Shown: positions 34,013-43,548, counted from the first letter of the stretch. The stretch is DNA of 64,000 bases from Nodosilinea sp. FACHB-131 (GCF_014695395.1 NZ_JACJOF010000028.1:62001-126000); one strand, 5' to 3'. Notes: generated by a model from the letters alone, not told the origin. Program-made: numbers and translations.

Positions 34013-35220
34013 TGCGAATTTTGATGATCTCAACGACGTTTCCCTACCCGCCGACGCTGGGAGGGACACAAATTCGCACGTTTTATCTGCTCAAATACCT
34101 AGGGCAGCGGCACGAAGTCACACTGGTAACGCAGCGCTCCACCGAAGTAACGAATGAAGAGGTCAATGCTCTATCTACCTACGTGGATAAGCTAGTGTGC
34201 TTTCCTCGCCCCACAGCCGCAGACCTCCAGCCTGGACTGTCTGGCAAAGTCAGCCGTTTTGCCCATTTTCTGGCTACAGGCACACCCCCCAGCACCACCT
34301 ACCTACACACACCCGCCATGCAGCAGTGGATCGATGGGTGGGTGGAGGGTGGCCACTGCGACGTCATTACCTGTGAGCACAGCGTCAATGAAGTGTTCGT
34401 ACGCCCCAGCTATCGCCAGCGAGTGAAGAAGGTGGTAGTAGATATTCACAGCTCACTCTACGGCACGCTGGTGAATCAGCTAGAGACCAAGACAGCGGAG
34501 AAGCCGCTGCGCGATCGCCTCAACCTGCCCTTGCTCCGCCGCTACGAGCGTCGGTACGCCCAAAAGTTTTCTGACCTTGTGATCACCACTGAGGAAGACC
34601 GTCAATTCTTTGCCCCGATTGCCGGGGCTACTCCCCTGCATGTTGTGCCCAACGGTGTGGATCTGGTGCAATTTCCCTATCGCCGTACTGATCCCGGCGG
34701 TCGCAGCCTGGTTTTCGTTGGCGCGATGGACTACATCGCCAATGTAGATACCGCCAAATATCTGGCCCAAGCCATTCTGCCGCCCCTGCGCCAGCGCTAT
34801 TCCGACGCTAGCCTCTACCTGGTGGGCAACAAACCCACCTTAGAAGTGCAAGCGTTAGGCAATCTGCCGGGAGTCGTCGTTACTGGACGAGTGCCGTCGG
34901 TGGCGGAATATCTGCATCGGGCAACGGTGTGCGTGGTACCCATGCGCATTGGCTTTGGCATTAAGAACAAAACCCTAGAAGCGATGGCGGCGGGGGTGCC
35001 GGTAGTGGCAAGCGATCGCGGCCTCGAAGGTCTCGCCGTAGACCAGCCCCAGCGGGCGCTGCGAGCTAACACGGTGGATGAGTATGTAGAGGCGATCGGC
35101 CAACTCTTTGACCAGCTCGAACTGCGCGCCACCCTATCGCAGCGCGGCCGCGAGCTGATAGAAGACACCTTCACCTGGGAGCGGGCCGGGCAAGCCTACG
35201 AAGCCGTGCTGAACGGCTAA
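34012..35220 (+). CDS. glycosyltransferase family 4 (group 1)
   Basis: A 402-residue GT-B transferase. The N-terminus has LGGTQIRTFYLLKYL, the acceptor-side glycine-rich loop. The C-terminal domain has VPNGVDLVQFPY, VFVGAMDYIANVD and the donor motif GFGIKNKTLEAMAAGVPVVASD. The layout is close to GT4 enzymes of exopolysaccharide clusters, including the PEP-CTERM/EpsH-associated group. The start at 34012 overlaps the GT2 stop by one nucleotide, which also rules out the long upstream frame from 33922. Confidence 0.88.
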   Translation: MRILMISTTFPYPPTLGGTQIRTFYLLKYLGQRHEVTLVTQRSTEVTNEEVNALSTYVDKLVCFPRPTAADLQPGLSGKVSRFAHFLATGTPPSTTYLHTPAMQQWIDGWVEGGHCDVITCEHSVNEVFVRPSYRQRVKKVVVDIHSSLYGTLVNQLETKTAEKPLRDRLNLPLLRRYERRYAQKFSDLVITTEEDRQFFAPIAGATPLHVVPNGVDLVQFPYRRTDPGGRSLVFVGAMDYIANVDTAKYLAQAILPPLRQRYSDASLYLVGNKPTLEVQALGNLPGVVVTGRVPSVAEYLHRATVCVVPMRIGFGIKNKTLEAMAAGVPVVASDRGLEGLAVDQPQRALRANTVDEYVEAIGQLFDQLELRATLSQRGRELIEDTFTWERAGQAYEAVLNG

Positions 35221-35374
35221 ATTTCAAGTTACCAACGCTGTTTGGATGGGGCACAAGGTCCTGCGATCGCGAGAAGTAGGCAATGGGAAAGAGGCATCGG
35301 TAGGATGGAGACAGGCGGCCCTCTGGCCTAGCCCAATTTCTAGGCCCCATCCTTTCAACTTCTGTAGCTCAACT

Positions 35375-36232
35375 ATGGTGTCGCAAAAACTTGACCAGCT
35401 CAAAGCCCTATTCGCCGGGATGGATCGGGCGCTGATCGCCTATTCGGGCGGCATCGACAGCACACTGGTGGCTAAGGTCGCCTACGACGTGTTGGGCGAT
35501 CGCGCCCTTGCCATCACCGCCAACTCTCCTTCGCTCATGCCCGCTGATTTAGAAGAAGCCCAGGTGCAGGCGGCGGCGATCGGCATTGCCCATGAAATTG
35601 TCGCCACCCACGAGCTAGATAATCCTAATTACGCCGCCAACCCCGTCAACCGCTGCTATTTCTGCAAGAGCGAGCTGCACGACACCCTCAAGCCCCTGGC
35701 CCTGGGGCGGGGCTACCCCTACGTGGTGGATGGCGTTAACGCCGATGACCTGGGTGACTACCGCCCCGGCATTCAGGCGGCAAAGGAGCGCGGTGCCAGA
35801 TCGCCCCTAGCCGAAGTGGGCATCACCAAGTTTGAGGTGCGCGAGATCTCGCGCCTGCTGGGTCTGCCCTGGTGGGATAAACCGGCGCAACCCTGCCTCA
35901 GCTCGCGCTTCCCCTACGGCGAAGCCATTACGTTAGAAAAGCTGCGGCGGGTGGGCCAGGCAGAGCTGTACCTGCGGCATTTGGGGCTGCGGCAGCTCAG
36001 GGTGCGATCGCAGGCCGACACCGCCCGCATTGAAATTCCTGTCGAAAATATTAAAGAATTTGTAGCTGCCACCGATCTTGAAGCCCTGGTAAAGGCGCTG
36101 CAAGACTACGGTTTCACCTACGTCACCCTTGATCTAGAGGGCTTTCGCAGCGGTAAGCTAAACCAGGATCTGCCCGCAACTGTCGTTAGCCCATCAGAAC
36201 GTTCCAGCCATGACCTATCTGCTTGCCGGTGA
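35375..36232 (+). CDS. larE: LarE-type pyridinium sulfurtransferase, three-cysteine form
   Basis: A 285-residue PP-loop enzyme of the LarE family, which sulfurates pyridinium dicarboxylate adenylate on the way to the nickel-pincer cofactor of lactate racemase. The PP-loop is SGGIDST (24-30). Cysteines lie in CYFC (C94 and C97) and in QPCLSSRFP (C174). C174 corresponds to the sacrificial cysteine of Lactobacillus LarE, and the extra CxxC matches LarE forms that carry a [4Fe-4S] cluster instead. larA, larB and larC are not in the window. ATG 35375 is chosen over a non-conserved longer frame. The 3' end overlaps glk by 23 nt. Confidence 0.88.
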   Translation: MVSQKLDQLKALFAGMDRALIAYSGGIDSTLVAKVAYDVLGDRALAITANSPSLMPADLEEAQVQAAAIGIAHEIVATHELDNPNYAANPVNRCYFCKSELHDTLKPLALGRGYPYVVDGVNADDLGDYRPGIQAAKERGARSPLAEVGITKFEVREISRLLGLPWWDKPAQPCLSSRFPYGEAITLEKLRRVGQAELYLRHLGLRQLRVRSQADTARIEIPVENIKEFVAATDLEALVKALQDYGFTYVTLDLEGFRSGKLNQDLPATVVSPSERSSHDLSACR

Positions 36233-37265
36233 TATTGGTGGCACCAAAACCATTCTGCGCCTGGTCGAGGCCAGCGCACCCAGTCCATCGACCCCGGTGA
36301 TTCTCAAAAACGAGTTTGAGCGCACTTACTCTAGCCAGGCCTACCCCGACCTGGTGCCCATGGTAAAAGATTTTTTGCACCAAGCCGCCATCGACGCTGG
36401 GCATACCTACGCTCCCGAGCGGGCCTGCTTTGCGATCGCCGGGCCAGTCGTGGAGAACACCTCCAGTCTTACCAACCTGGCCTGGTCGCTAGAGGGCGAT
36501 CGCCTCCAGGTAGAACTTGACCTTGACCGAGTTGAGCTGATCAACGACTTTGAAGCCGTTGGCTATGGGGTCTTTGGCCTCGCTGCCGAAGACATTCACA
36601 CCCTGCAAGCGGGCGACCCCGACGGCAACGCCCCGGTGGCCATTATTGGCGCGGGCACCGGCCTGGGGCAGGGGTTTGCCCTGGCGACTAGCGGTCGCCC
36701 CCTAGTGTTTCCGTCCGAAGGGGGCCACGCCGACTTTGCGCCCCGCTCAGAGCTAGAGTTTCAGCTGATGCGCTATCTGATCGACAAGCACCAGATCTCT
36801 CGCGTGTCGGTAGAGCGGGTGGTATCGGGCCAGGGCATTGTAGCGATCTACCAATTTCTGCGCGATCGCGAGTTTGCTACCGAAACCCCAGAGATCGCCG
36901 AAGCGATCACCGCTTGGGAACGCCAAACCGGCCTCTCCAGCAAAACCGTTGACCCCGGTGCCGTCATTGCCCAGGCCGCCGTGGGCTGCCGCGATCGCCT
37001 CTCCCACAAAGCCATGGAAATTTTTGTCTCCGCCTACGGGGCCGAAGCGGGCAACCTGGCCCTCAAGCTGCTGCCCTACGGCGGCCTCTATGTAGCTGGG
37101 GGCATCGCCGCCAAAAACCTAGACCTGATTATGGCAGGGCAGTTTTTGGATGCGTTTACCCACAAGGGCCGCGTCAGCCCTCTGCTCGATCGGGTGCCGG
37201 TGCATATCGTGCTCAATCCCCAAGTGGGGTTGATCGGAGCAGCTCTTAGAGCTGCTGCGCCCTGA
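36210..37265 (+). CDS. glk: glucokinase
   Basis: A 351-residue bacterial glucokinase (Glk/ROK-unrelated ASKHA type), phosphorylating glucose with ATP. The phosphate-1 motif is GDIGGTKT (7-14), followed by CFAIAGPV, an INDFEAVGYG strand and the IIGAGTGLGQGF adenosine-side loop. The FPSEGGHADFAPR segment is typical. The start is ATG 36210 inside the end of larE, implying coupling. Length is standard. Confidence 0.94.
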   Translation: MTYLLAGDIGGTKTILRLVEASAPSPSTPVILKNEFERTYSSQAYPDLVPMVKDFLHQAAIDAGHTYAPERACFAIAGPVVENTSSLTNLAWSLEGDRLQVELDLDRVELINDFEAVGYGVFGLAAEDIHTLQAGDPDGNAPVAIIGAGTGLGQGFALATSGRPLVFPSEGGHADFAPRSELEFQLMRYLIDKHQISRVSVERVVSGQGIVAIYQFLRDREFATETPEIAEAITAWERQTGLSSKTVDPGAVIAQAAVGCRDRLSHKAMEIFVSAYGAEAGNLALKLLPYGGLYVAGGIAAKNLDLIMAGQFLDAFTHKGRVSPLLDRVPVHIVLNPQVGLIGAALRAAAP

Positions 37266-37402
37266 GCCACAGATGCAGAGCCTAGGGTGCCTCGGTGAAT
37301 AGCCCTGTTGATCTCGAACCCTAAAATACAACCCTGGGTTTTTGGCCTGTGACGATCCCCAAGGGGATAAAATCAAGCATGCAGTGCATCCGTTTGTGAG
37401 GT

Positions 37403-38179
37403 ATGGCAGGTCATAGCAAGTGGGCCAACATCAAGCGCCAAAAGGCGCGGGTTGATGCCGTTAAGGGCAAAGTCTTCGCCAAAATGTCGCGGGAAATCAT
37501 TGTGTCGGCGCGCCAGGGCGGTGACCCAGCGGGCAACTTTCAGCTGCGCACCGCCATCGACAAGGCCAAGGCCGCGGGGGTGCCCAACGACAACATTGAC
37601 AGGGCGATCGCCAAAGGTTCCGGCAACCTCAGTGCCGATAACAGCTTCGAAGCCATCCGCTATGAGGGTTACGGCCCCGGCGGCGTCGCCATCTTAATTG
37701 AAGCCCTTACCGACAACCGCAACCGCACCGCCGCCGACCTGCGCGCCGCCTTCAGCAAGAGCAACGGTAACCTCGGTGAAACCGGCTGCGTCGGCTGGAT
37801 GTTTGAGCAAAAAGGCGTCGTCACCATCATTCACCCCGGCGACGAAGAAGCCCTGCTCGAAGCCGCCATGGAGGCCGGAGCCGAAACCTATGAACTCACC
37901 ACGGTGCTAGGTCGCCGCGACGAGGAAATTCCCGCCGCTGAGCTATTTTGCGCCCCCGCCGATCTGGAGGCCCTCGACACCAACCTCAAAGCCCAGGGGT
38001 TAACCGTCCAACAGGCGGAACTCCGCTGGCTGCCTAGCAACACCCTGGTTGTCGATGACCCCGACCAGGCCCGCCTGCTAGTCAAACTCATGGATGCCCT
38101 TGAAGACCTCGACGACGTGCAGTCCGTCACCGCTAACTTCGACATGGCCGAGGAGTTGATGGATGCGATCGCGGCCTAG
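37403..38179 (+). CDS. YebC/PmpR family regulator
   Basis: A 258-residue protein of the TACO1/YebC family. The start MAGHSKWANIKRQKA is near-invariant in the family, and GVPNDNIDRAIAKG and EGYGPGGVAILIEALTDNRNRT follow in order. Members have been described as transcriptional regulators and, more recently, as translation factors easing ribosome stalling on proline runs. The gene is monocistronic, about 140 nt after glk. Confidence 0.95.
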   Translation: MAGHSKWANIKRQKARVDAVKGKVFAKMSREIIVSARQGGDPAGNFQLRTAIDKAKAAGVPNDNIDRAIAKGSGNLSADNSFEAIRYEGYGPGGVAILIEALTDNRNRTAADLRAAFSKSNGNLGETGCVGWMFEQKGVVTIIHPGDEEALLEAAMEAGAETYELTTVLGRRDEEIPAAELFCAPADLEALDTNLKAQGLTVQQAELRWLPSNTLVVDDPDQARLLVKLMDALEDLDDVQSVTANFDMAEELMDAIAA

Positions 38180-38194
38180 GAGAGCGGGGTAAAT

Positions 38195-38211
38195 GGTGGG
38201 CAATGCCCACC
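38195..38211. repeat. palindrome GGTGGGCAATGCCCACC
   Basis: A perfect 7-bp inverted repeat with a 3-nt centre, 16 nt after the yebC stop codon. The string TGGTGGGCAATGCCCACCC is a frequent dispersed motif in cyanobacterial spacers; that is from memory. Confidence 0.7.
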
Positions 38212-38430
38212 CTACTAAACGCGAGACAGCAGTTGAATCAGGTGGCCATAACCATAGAGTTGAATGCCACCGACAGCTCCGTTTGCAGAACAGACGTTTA
38301 AACCCATGATCAGTCATTCCTTTCCGCCCCAGCGGCAGATCTGGCTGTCTCCCCCAACGTGCGCCACAACCACCTATCGAACAGAACATTCCATGTCGCC
38401 CCAATCCCTGATAACGACAAGTACTCTGCT

Positions 38431-38450
38431 GGGCGAACAGCCGTTCGCCC
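38431..38450. repeat. palindrome GGGCGAACAGCCGTTCGCCC
   Basis: GGGCGAAC and GTTCGCCC form perfect 8-bp arms with a 4-nt loop, followed by CTACA. Like the palindrome at 38195 it resembles a dispersed cyanobacterial spacer repeat. Both fall in the 433-nt spacer between yebC and the Get3d gene, which otherwise shows no gene. Confidence 0.7.
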
Positions 38451-38612
38451 CTACAACAGGAATCGTTGACTCAAAAACCTTCAAGCGTAGAAAAAATAAC
38501 GATTTCGGGGATCACATCCCAACACGCTCTCCCTCTCGTCCTGCGGAAACCCCAAAAACCCTATAGATTATAAAAATAGGGAAACCATAACGGAAAAGGC
38601 GAGGACACCCAC

Positions 38613-39794
38613 ATGCGGGTATTGTTAATGACCGGTAAAGGTGGCGTCGGCAAAACCTCCGTCGCAGCCGCCACGGGCCTGCGCTGCGCAGAACTGGGCT
38701 ACAAAACCCTGGTGCTGAGCACCGATCCCGCTCACTCCTTAGCCGACAGCTTCGATATAGAACTAGGCCACGAGCCTCGCCTAGTGCAGCCCAACCTGTG
38801 GGGCGCAGAACTCGATGCCCTGATGGAACTCGAAGGCAACTGGGGTGCGGTGAAGCGCTATATCACCGACGTGCTTCAGGCCCGTGGTCTTGAAGGCATT
38901 GAGGCCGAAGAGCTGGCCATTCTCCCCGGCATGGATGAAATCTTTAGCCTGGTGCGCATGAAGCGCCACCACGACGAAGGCGAGTATGACGTGCTGATTA
39001 TCGACTCGGCCCCTACCGGCACCGCCCTGCGCTTGCTCAGCCTGCCTGAAGTGGCAGGCTGGTACATGCGCAAACTCTACAAACCCTTTCAGGCCGTTTC
39101 TGAAGCCCTGCGGCCCCTGGTGCAGCCCTTCTTTCGCCCAGTGGCGGGCTTTAGCTTGCCTACCAAAGAGGTGATGGATGCACCCTACGAATTTTACGAG
39201 CAGCTGATTGAGCTAGAGAAAGTGCTCACCGACGCGGGCACCACCTCCGTACGTTTGGTCACCAACCCCGAAAAAATGGTGATTAAAGAATCGCTGCGGG
39301 CCCATGCCTACCTCAGCCTCTACAACGTGGGCACCGACCTGGTGATCGCGAACCGCATCATCCCCGACGAAGTGCAGGACCCCTTCTTCCAGCGGATGAA
39401 GGAAAAGCAGCAGCAGTATAGGCACGAAATTCACGAGAACTTTCACCCACTGCCGGTGAAAGAAGCGCCTCTGTTTGCCGAAGAACTCTGCGGCCTAGAA
39501 TCTCTCCAGCGCCTCAAAGAAACCCTCTATACCGACGAAGACCCCACCCAGGTCTACTACAAAGAGACCACCCTGCGCGTGGTGCAGGAAGAAGGCAGCT
39601 ATAGCCTGGAGCTTTATCTGCCCGGCATTCCCAAAGACCAAATCGAGCTGAGCAAGTCGGCAGACGAGCTGAATGTGCGCATCGGCAACCACCGCCGCAA
39701 CCTAGTTCTACCCCAGGCTTTGGCGGCCCTACAACCCGCCGGGGCTAAGATGGAAGACGACTACCTGAAGATTCGCTTTGCCAGTGCCGGCTAG
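38613..39794 (+). CDS. Get3/ArsA-type ATPase with HSP20-like C-terminal domain (Get3d type)
   Basis: A 393-residue protein. The N-terminal 300 residues form the ArsA/Get3 ATPase: GKGGVGKTS (8-16), [12 protein letters not shown] switch I, and [17 protein letters not shown] switch II. No CxxC zinc pair of eukaryotic Get3 is seen. The C-terminal 90 residues ([29 protein letters not shown]) form an alpha-crystallin/HSP20-like domain. That combination is the Get3d clade of cyanobacteria and plastids. Its client is not settled. The start is ATG 38613, with AGGCGAGGA upstream. The stop overlaps the convergent GNAT gene. Confidence 0.9.
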   Translation: MRVLLMTGKGGVGKTSVAAATGLRCAELGYKTLVLSTDPAHSLADSFDIELGHEPRLVQPNLWGAELDALMELEGNWGAVKRYITDVLQARGLEGIEAEELAILPGMDEIFSLVRMKRHHDEGEYDVLIIDSAPTGTALRLLSLPEVAGWYMRKLYKPFQAVSEALRPLVQPFFRPVAGFSLPTKEVMDAPYEFYEQLIELEKVLTDAGTTSVRLVTNPEKMVIKESLRAHAYLSLYNVGTDLVIANRIIPDEVQDPFFQRMKEKQQQYRHEIHENFHPLPVKEAPLFAEELCGLESLQRLKETLYTDEDPTQVYYKETTLRVVQEEGSYSLELYLPGIPKDQIELSKSADELNVRIGNHRRNLVLPQALAALQPAGAKMEDDYLKIRFASAG

Positions 39795-40345
39795 GAAGTA
39801 GGCCGGACAAAGCAGCGATCGCCGGCATCATAGGAGCGCAGGTTGGGGGCCTGGCTAAATTCCACTTCCTCGTACCCCAGCCTTGCCAGCAGTCGGCGAC
39901 TCCTGTCGTTGTCTGGATGCACCGTCGCCCACCACACAGTTTCAGGGACGGCTGTCGCCAGGTAGTCGTGCCACCAGAGCATGGCTTCAAAGGCTAATCC
40001 TTTTCCCCACCAGGCTTCGCCAAACAAGTAGGCGACCTCTCCCCACTCGCCGTACCCGGTTGCCTCAAGACGGCCAATCGTCAGAGCCGGTGGGGCTTTC
40101 AAGCGCACGGCTACATTGAACCATCGCTCGTTAGCTGAATCCACGGGTCCCTTCGCTCGGCTAGCATACTCCGTTTTGAGGTCGGCGCGAGTTGGCAGGC
40201 TCTCAGTCGGCTCGATGAAAGCGAGGACCGAGGGAGTGACCAAAACCGAAAAGAGCTCGTCGGCATGGGCCGCAGTGAGCGGCTCAAACCACAGATTCCT
40301 GCTCTGCATAGGGGCATGGTTCGCTGCTTGGGTGCGCTCCTCCAT
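39791..40345 (-). CDS. GNAT-family N-acetyltransferase (RimJ/RimL type)
   Basis: Up to 184 residues. The start may be ATG 40345 or ATG 40309, giving 172 residues beginning [11 protein letters not shown], which fits the family better. The RimJ/RimL acetyl-CoA fold is seen in [27 protein letters not shown], where the WGKGLA segment is the pyrophosphate loop. The substrate (ribosomal protein N-terminus or small molecule) is unknown. Its stop shares four nucleotides (CTAG) with the convergent Get3d stop. Confidence 0.85.
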   Translation of the reverse strand: MEERTQAANHAPMQSRNLWFEPLTAAHADELFSVLVTPSVLAFIEPTESLPTRADLKTEYASRAKGPVDSANERWFNVAVRLKAPPALTIGRLEATGYGEWGEVAYLFGEAWWGKGLAFEAMLWWHDYLATAVPETVWWATVHPDNDRSRRLLARLGYEEVEFSQAPNLRSYDAGDRCFVRPTS

Positions 40346-40586
40346 GATTGCTACCCTACTTGGCGATCGCTGCGCCGATGTCCTATAGCTTTCCTATCCC
40401 GTTGATTTATGGTGGTAGGCACTATTTGTGCTGGTTTGATAATATCCCTGGCAGAGATAGCCTCTGAGCCATACTCTATATAAATAAGTGAGCCAAACTG
40501 TAGCGCTGGCCGAGCTGCGTTATGTTTTAGCTAACGTAGCGGTTACTTTAGCACCAAGAACCGTTAATTGCAGGCAATAACACCCC

Positions 40587-41012
40587 ATGAGCCAAAGACC
40601 CAACGGATACGATGAGTTTGAACGCAGTCGAGAACTCATTCACAACCAGGAGGTTTATCGTCTCAGGCAGGAGCATGCGCGACTGCGGGAAGCCCAGCGC
40701 CGGGCTCGGTTGGCTTGGGTGCGCAATTCTATTGTGCTGCTGGTCGGTGCCTTAGAGGTGCTGCTGGCGCTGCGGTTGTTTCTGCGGCTGACTAGCGCCA
40801 ACCCCAACAACCCCTTTGCTCAAACCATTTACACGCTGTCAGAGCCGTTTATGCGGCCATTCTCGACCCTCTTCATCAGCCCCACTAACGCTGACGCCAC
40901 TCAAATTTTTGACCTCAACAATTTAATTGCCATGGCTATCTATGCCCTGCTGGGGGGCTTGGCGATCGCCCTCGTCAACTACCTCCAAGGCCCAGGTTTC
41001 CAAAGTCGCTAA
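40587..41012 (+). CDS. YggT family membrane protein
   Basis: A 141-residue protein with a polar, Arg/Gln-rich N-terminus of 45 residues and two transmembrane helices (about 47-66 and 109-130). The conserved YggT loop carries LSEPFMRPFSTLF between the helices. YggT/Ycf19 proteins in cyanobacteria and plastids affect chlorophyll-complex and thylakoid organisation and cell division. The start is ATG 40587. The long polar N-terminus is not typical of short YggT members. Confidence 0.88.
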   Translation: MSQRPNGYDEFERSRELIHNQEVYRLRQEHARLREAQRRARLAWVRNSIVLLVGALEVLLALRLFLRLTSANPNNPFAQTIYTLSEPFMRPFSTLFISPTNADATQIFDLNNLIAMAIYALLGGLAIALVNYLQGPGFQSR

Positions 41013-41043
41013 CTGTTGCTCACCGCCAATTGGGATTGGGGCG

Positions 41044-41634
41044 TTAGGCCTCTAGCTTGCCCCCCACAAACGGAGTGCTCCAGATCGCCCAGTTTTCTTT
41101 GTTAAAGGGCGATCGCCAGCGGCGAATCAGCTCCAATTCCAACGACTGGCGGGCCTTGCGATCGCAGTCAGCGTGGGGCCAAAAGCCAATGTTCACCGCT
41201 ACGGACAGTTGGTGAACCCGGTGGGCTTCCACATAGCTGAGAATGTAGCGTTTGCAGTCGTGTACCCCCTTCCAGCGCTGGTTTGACTTGACGGTTTCGC
41301 CCACGTAGAGCAGCACCGCCGCGTCGTGATCGACCACAAAGTACAGAGCGGGCACGCCCGATTCTTGGAACTGCCCCCGCCAAAACTCGGCATTGCGGGG
41401 CGGCAGGGTGAAGGGATCAATCGTATCCGCAGGCGAAGCCTCGACGACATCAAACAGCGTCCCCTGCACTGACGGGTCAGACTCGACGGTGGCCTGAAAC
41501 TGAGCCACCCGCTGCTTCCAGCCCTGGAGTTCGTCGGCTGGCATGGCTGACCCCGCCGGCCGGTTGTAGGCCCACGACAAATCCGCCGCCCGCAGATCGG
41601 TGTCGGAGAGCAAGGAAGGCTGATAGTCAGGCAT
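41044..41634 (-). CDS. GIY-YIG nuclease-domain protein
   Basis: A 196-residue protein. The GIY-YIG motifs are degenerate: ALYFVVD matches the first, LLYVGETV the second, and the catalytic Arg is probably in NQRWKGVHDC. A conserved Glu appears in QSLELELIRRWRSPFNKENW, matching the family end. The N-terminal 85 residues are Asp/Pro/Ala-rich and unassigned. No partner methylase is near, so a restriction role is not supported. The start is ATG 41634. Confidence 0.8.
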   Translation of the reverse strand: MPDYQPSLLSDTDLRAADLSWAYNRPAGSAMPADELQGWKQRVAQFQATVESDPSVQGTLFDVVEASPADTIDPFTLPPRNAEFWRGQFQESGVPALYFVVDHDAAVLLYVGETVKSNQRWKGVHDCKRYILSYVEAHRVHQLSVAVNIGFWPHADCDRKARQSLELELIRRWRSPFNKENWAIWSTPFVGGKLEA

Positions 41635-41703
41635 GGGGCTACCGGTAGCGGCTACGGCTTTTGATAATAGTGCATAACCCCACAGATAGCGTTGGCGAAG
41701 CGC

Positions 41704-42558
41704 CTACAGCCGCGATCGCAGCGTCTCTGGCCCAATATCCTCCAGGGTGTAGCCCTCGGGGTAGCTGCGAATGGATTGATCAACAAAGAAATCGGGCTCG
41801 GTACGCGGCGGTAGACGGCGCAATAGGCGACTGCGGGCTTTAAGGGCGATATTGGCTAGCTGCTGCACCGCTACCGGCACCGGCTGCCATCCCAGCGCCG
41901 CTAGCAAGGGCGGGTCGAGCAGGCAGGGCAGTCCCCAATTCACTAGTGGTCGGATGACGGCAGGAAACCACGACAGCAGCATGTGTCGGGTGGCGTCAGC
42001 GACCCGCTGGTTGGTGGGAGCATAGGCAAACTGCTCAGCCTCAAACTCGCGGTTGAACTGCTCAAACGTCTCGTAGGTCGGCGGAATGTCTTGGATACCC
42101 ATGCGATCGCCAATCGCTCGCCAGAAGTAGTAGCAGGCCAGCCGCTCCTGCTGACAAAAGGGCCGCCAACCAAAGCGATCGCACCACCGCACCGGCTCAT
42201 ACACAAAGGTCGAGAGCACGTAGAGGAAGTCGCGGTTGCCGATAGCATAGTGGCGATGAATGGCATTCATGCGCTGAATAAACGCTTCGCCTCGGGGGCT
42301 GTCGTAGCCGTGCTTGAACACCTCAGACACCACAATGCCAGTGTCGTCGTAGCGCTTTTGGGCATGGTGGCGAAACTCACCCGTTTTATCCAGCAGCGCC
42401 GATACGCTGGGGATGCAAAACGTTCGCAGCAGAGCAACCTCCAGGGCGCGGGTGACATCCCAGGGGAACTCGTAGCCCGCCAGCAGGCAGCAGATTTCGA
42501 CATGGTCGCGCTCGGGGTCGAGGCTCTGAATGCGGCGTAGGGTGGCGTAGCGATCCAT
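41704..42558 (-). CDS. MpaB-like oxygenase (DUF2236)
   Basis: A 284-residue helical protein. GYEFPWDVTRALEVALLRTF near the N-terminus and MNAIHRHYAIGNRDFLYVLSTFVYEPVRW in the middle, with a histidine cluster, match the MpaB/rubber-oxygenase superfamily, whose members bind heme or iron through conserved histidines. The reaction here is unknown. The start is ATG 42558, right next to an octameric repeat shared with the upstream cobO end. Confidence 0.82.
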   Translation of the reverse strand: MDRYATLRRIQSLDPERDHVEICCLLAGYEFPWDVTRALEVALLRTFCIPSVSALLDKTGEFRHHAQKRYDDTGIVVSEVFKHGYDSPRGEAFIQRMNAIHRHYAIGNRDFLYVLSTFVYEPVRWCDRFGWRPFCQQERLACYYFWRAIGDRMGIQDIPPTYETFEQFNREFEAEQFAYAPTNQRVADATRHMLLSWFPAVIRPLVNWGLPCLLDPPLLAALGWQPVPVAVQQLANIALKARSRLLRRLPPRTEPDFFVDQSIRSYPEGYTLEDIGPETLRSRL

Positions 42559-42562
42559 GGGG

Positions 42563-42600
42563 AGTGGATGGTGGATAAGTAGGTGAGTGGATGGGTGGAG
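42563..42600. repeat. octamer-like GTGGATG repeats between cobO and the MpaB-like gene
   Basis: AGTGGATG, GTGGATAA, GTAGGTGA, GTGGATGG and GTGGAG follow each other in the 42-nt spacer. The units are less regular than at 2882 and 13896 but have the same composition and size. Confidence 0.6.
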
Positions 42601-43278
42601 TTAGTATTCAATGCCGGGTTGGGCTTTGATGCCCTGTTCGCGGAAAGGGTGCTTCACTGGGGTCATCTCCGTCACCAGGTCGGCCTGGTCGATTAGCGCC
42701 TGGGGTGCGCCTCGTCCGGTGAGAATGACGTGGGTCATCTCCGGCTTTTCGGCTAGCCCCGCCGCCACCTGATCGACGCTCAGAAAACCGTGCTTGAGGG
42801 CAATGTTAATTTCGTCGAGCAAAATAGTTTTGTATTCGGGGTTACGGATGTAGGAAAGGGCGGTTTCCCAAGCGGTTTGGGCCGTTTGGGTATCGCGATC
42901 GCGGTCCTGCGTATCCCAGGTAAACCCTTCGCCCATGGCGTGGAAGGTGAGCTGGTCGCCAAACCGCTCTAGCACGGCCTTTTCCGCCGGTTCCCACGCG
43001 CCTTTGATAAACTGCACGATCGCTACTTTGTAGCCGTGGCCAACAGAGCGCAGCACCATGCCCAGGGCGGCGGTGGTTTTGCCCTTGCCGTTGCCGGTGT
43101 TGATAATTACCAAACCCTTTTCGACATTGCGCTCGGCGATGCGCTGCTGCTGCACCTCCTGGCGGCGCTGCATTTTGCGGCGATACTGCTCTTCAGATAA
43201 ACCTGCCCCTTCAGCCTCTTGGGTCAGGGCGGCGGCAGCAGCATCGAGGGGATTGGCGGTGTCAGTAGGTTGAGTCAT
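42601..43278 (-). CDS. cobO: cob(I)yrinic acid a,c-diamide adenosyltransferase
   Basis: A 225-residue corrinoid adenosyltransferase (CobA/CobO type), transferring the adenosyl group of ATP to cob(I)alamin precursors. The P-loop is GNGKGKTTAALG. VQFIKGAW, ILLDEINIALKHGFL and VILTGRGAP follow in family order. The first 40 residues are a polar, Gln/Arg-rich extension typical of CobO. The start is ATG 43278. No other cobalamin gene is in the window. Confidence 0.95.
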   Translation of the reverse strand: MTQPTDTANPLDAAAAALTQEAEGAGLSEEQYRRKMQRRQEVQQQRIAERNVEKGLVIINTGNGKGKTTAALGMVLRSVGHGYKVAIVQFIKGAWEPAEKAVLERFGDQLTFHAMGEGFTWDTQDRDRDTQTAQTAWETALSYIRNPEYKTILLDEINIALKHGFLSVDQVAAGLAEKPEMTHVILTGRGAPQALIDQADLVTEMTPVKHPFREQGIKAQPGIEY

Positions 43279-43369
43279 GGGGTTTCAGATAAAGGGTGAG
43301 GCGGGCAAAACGCATGGATCAGCCGCATGGGCCTAGATAGTTTCTGCACTATTTAGCCAGATTAAGCTG

Positions 43370-43548
43370 CTACGACACACTAGAGCGATCGTACACCCAG
43401 CCAAATCGCTGGCTAAAGCCGTAGTCATTCAGCGGCATCAGCACTTCGCCACCGGATGAAAGCTGCTCAAAGGCCTGGTTAAGCTCAGCTTCACTGCTTA
43501 ATCGACGAATAGCAAGAGGGGGTTAAAGGAAAAGACATACGGGGTCAT
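43370..43548 (-). pseudogene. decayed VOC/PhnB-like gene fragment
   Basis: On the minus strand an ATG at 43548, with a perfect GGAGG ribosome site, encodes MTPYVFSFNP-LLLFVD and then a stop. After a +1 shift the frame continues SSEAELNQAFEQL, SGGEVLMPLNDYGFS and QRFGWVYDR before a stop at 43370. The second half is the characteristic end of PhnB-like VOC proteins (PLNDYGFSQRFGWVYDR). The N-terminal part of the domain is absent and the fragment is frameshifted, so it is a remnant. Confidence 0.7.
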
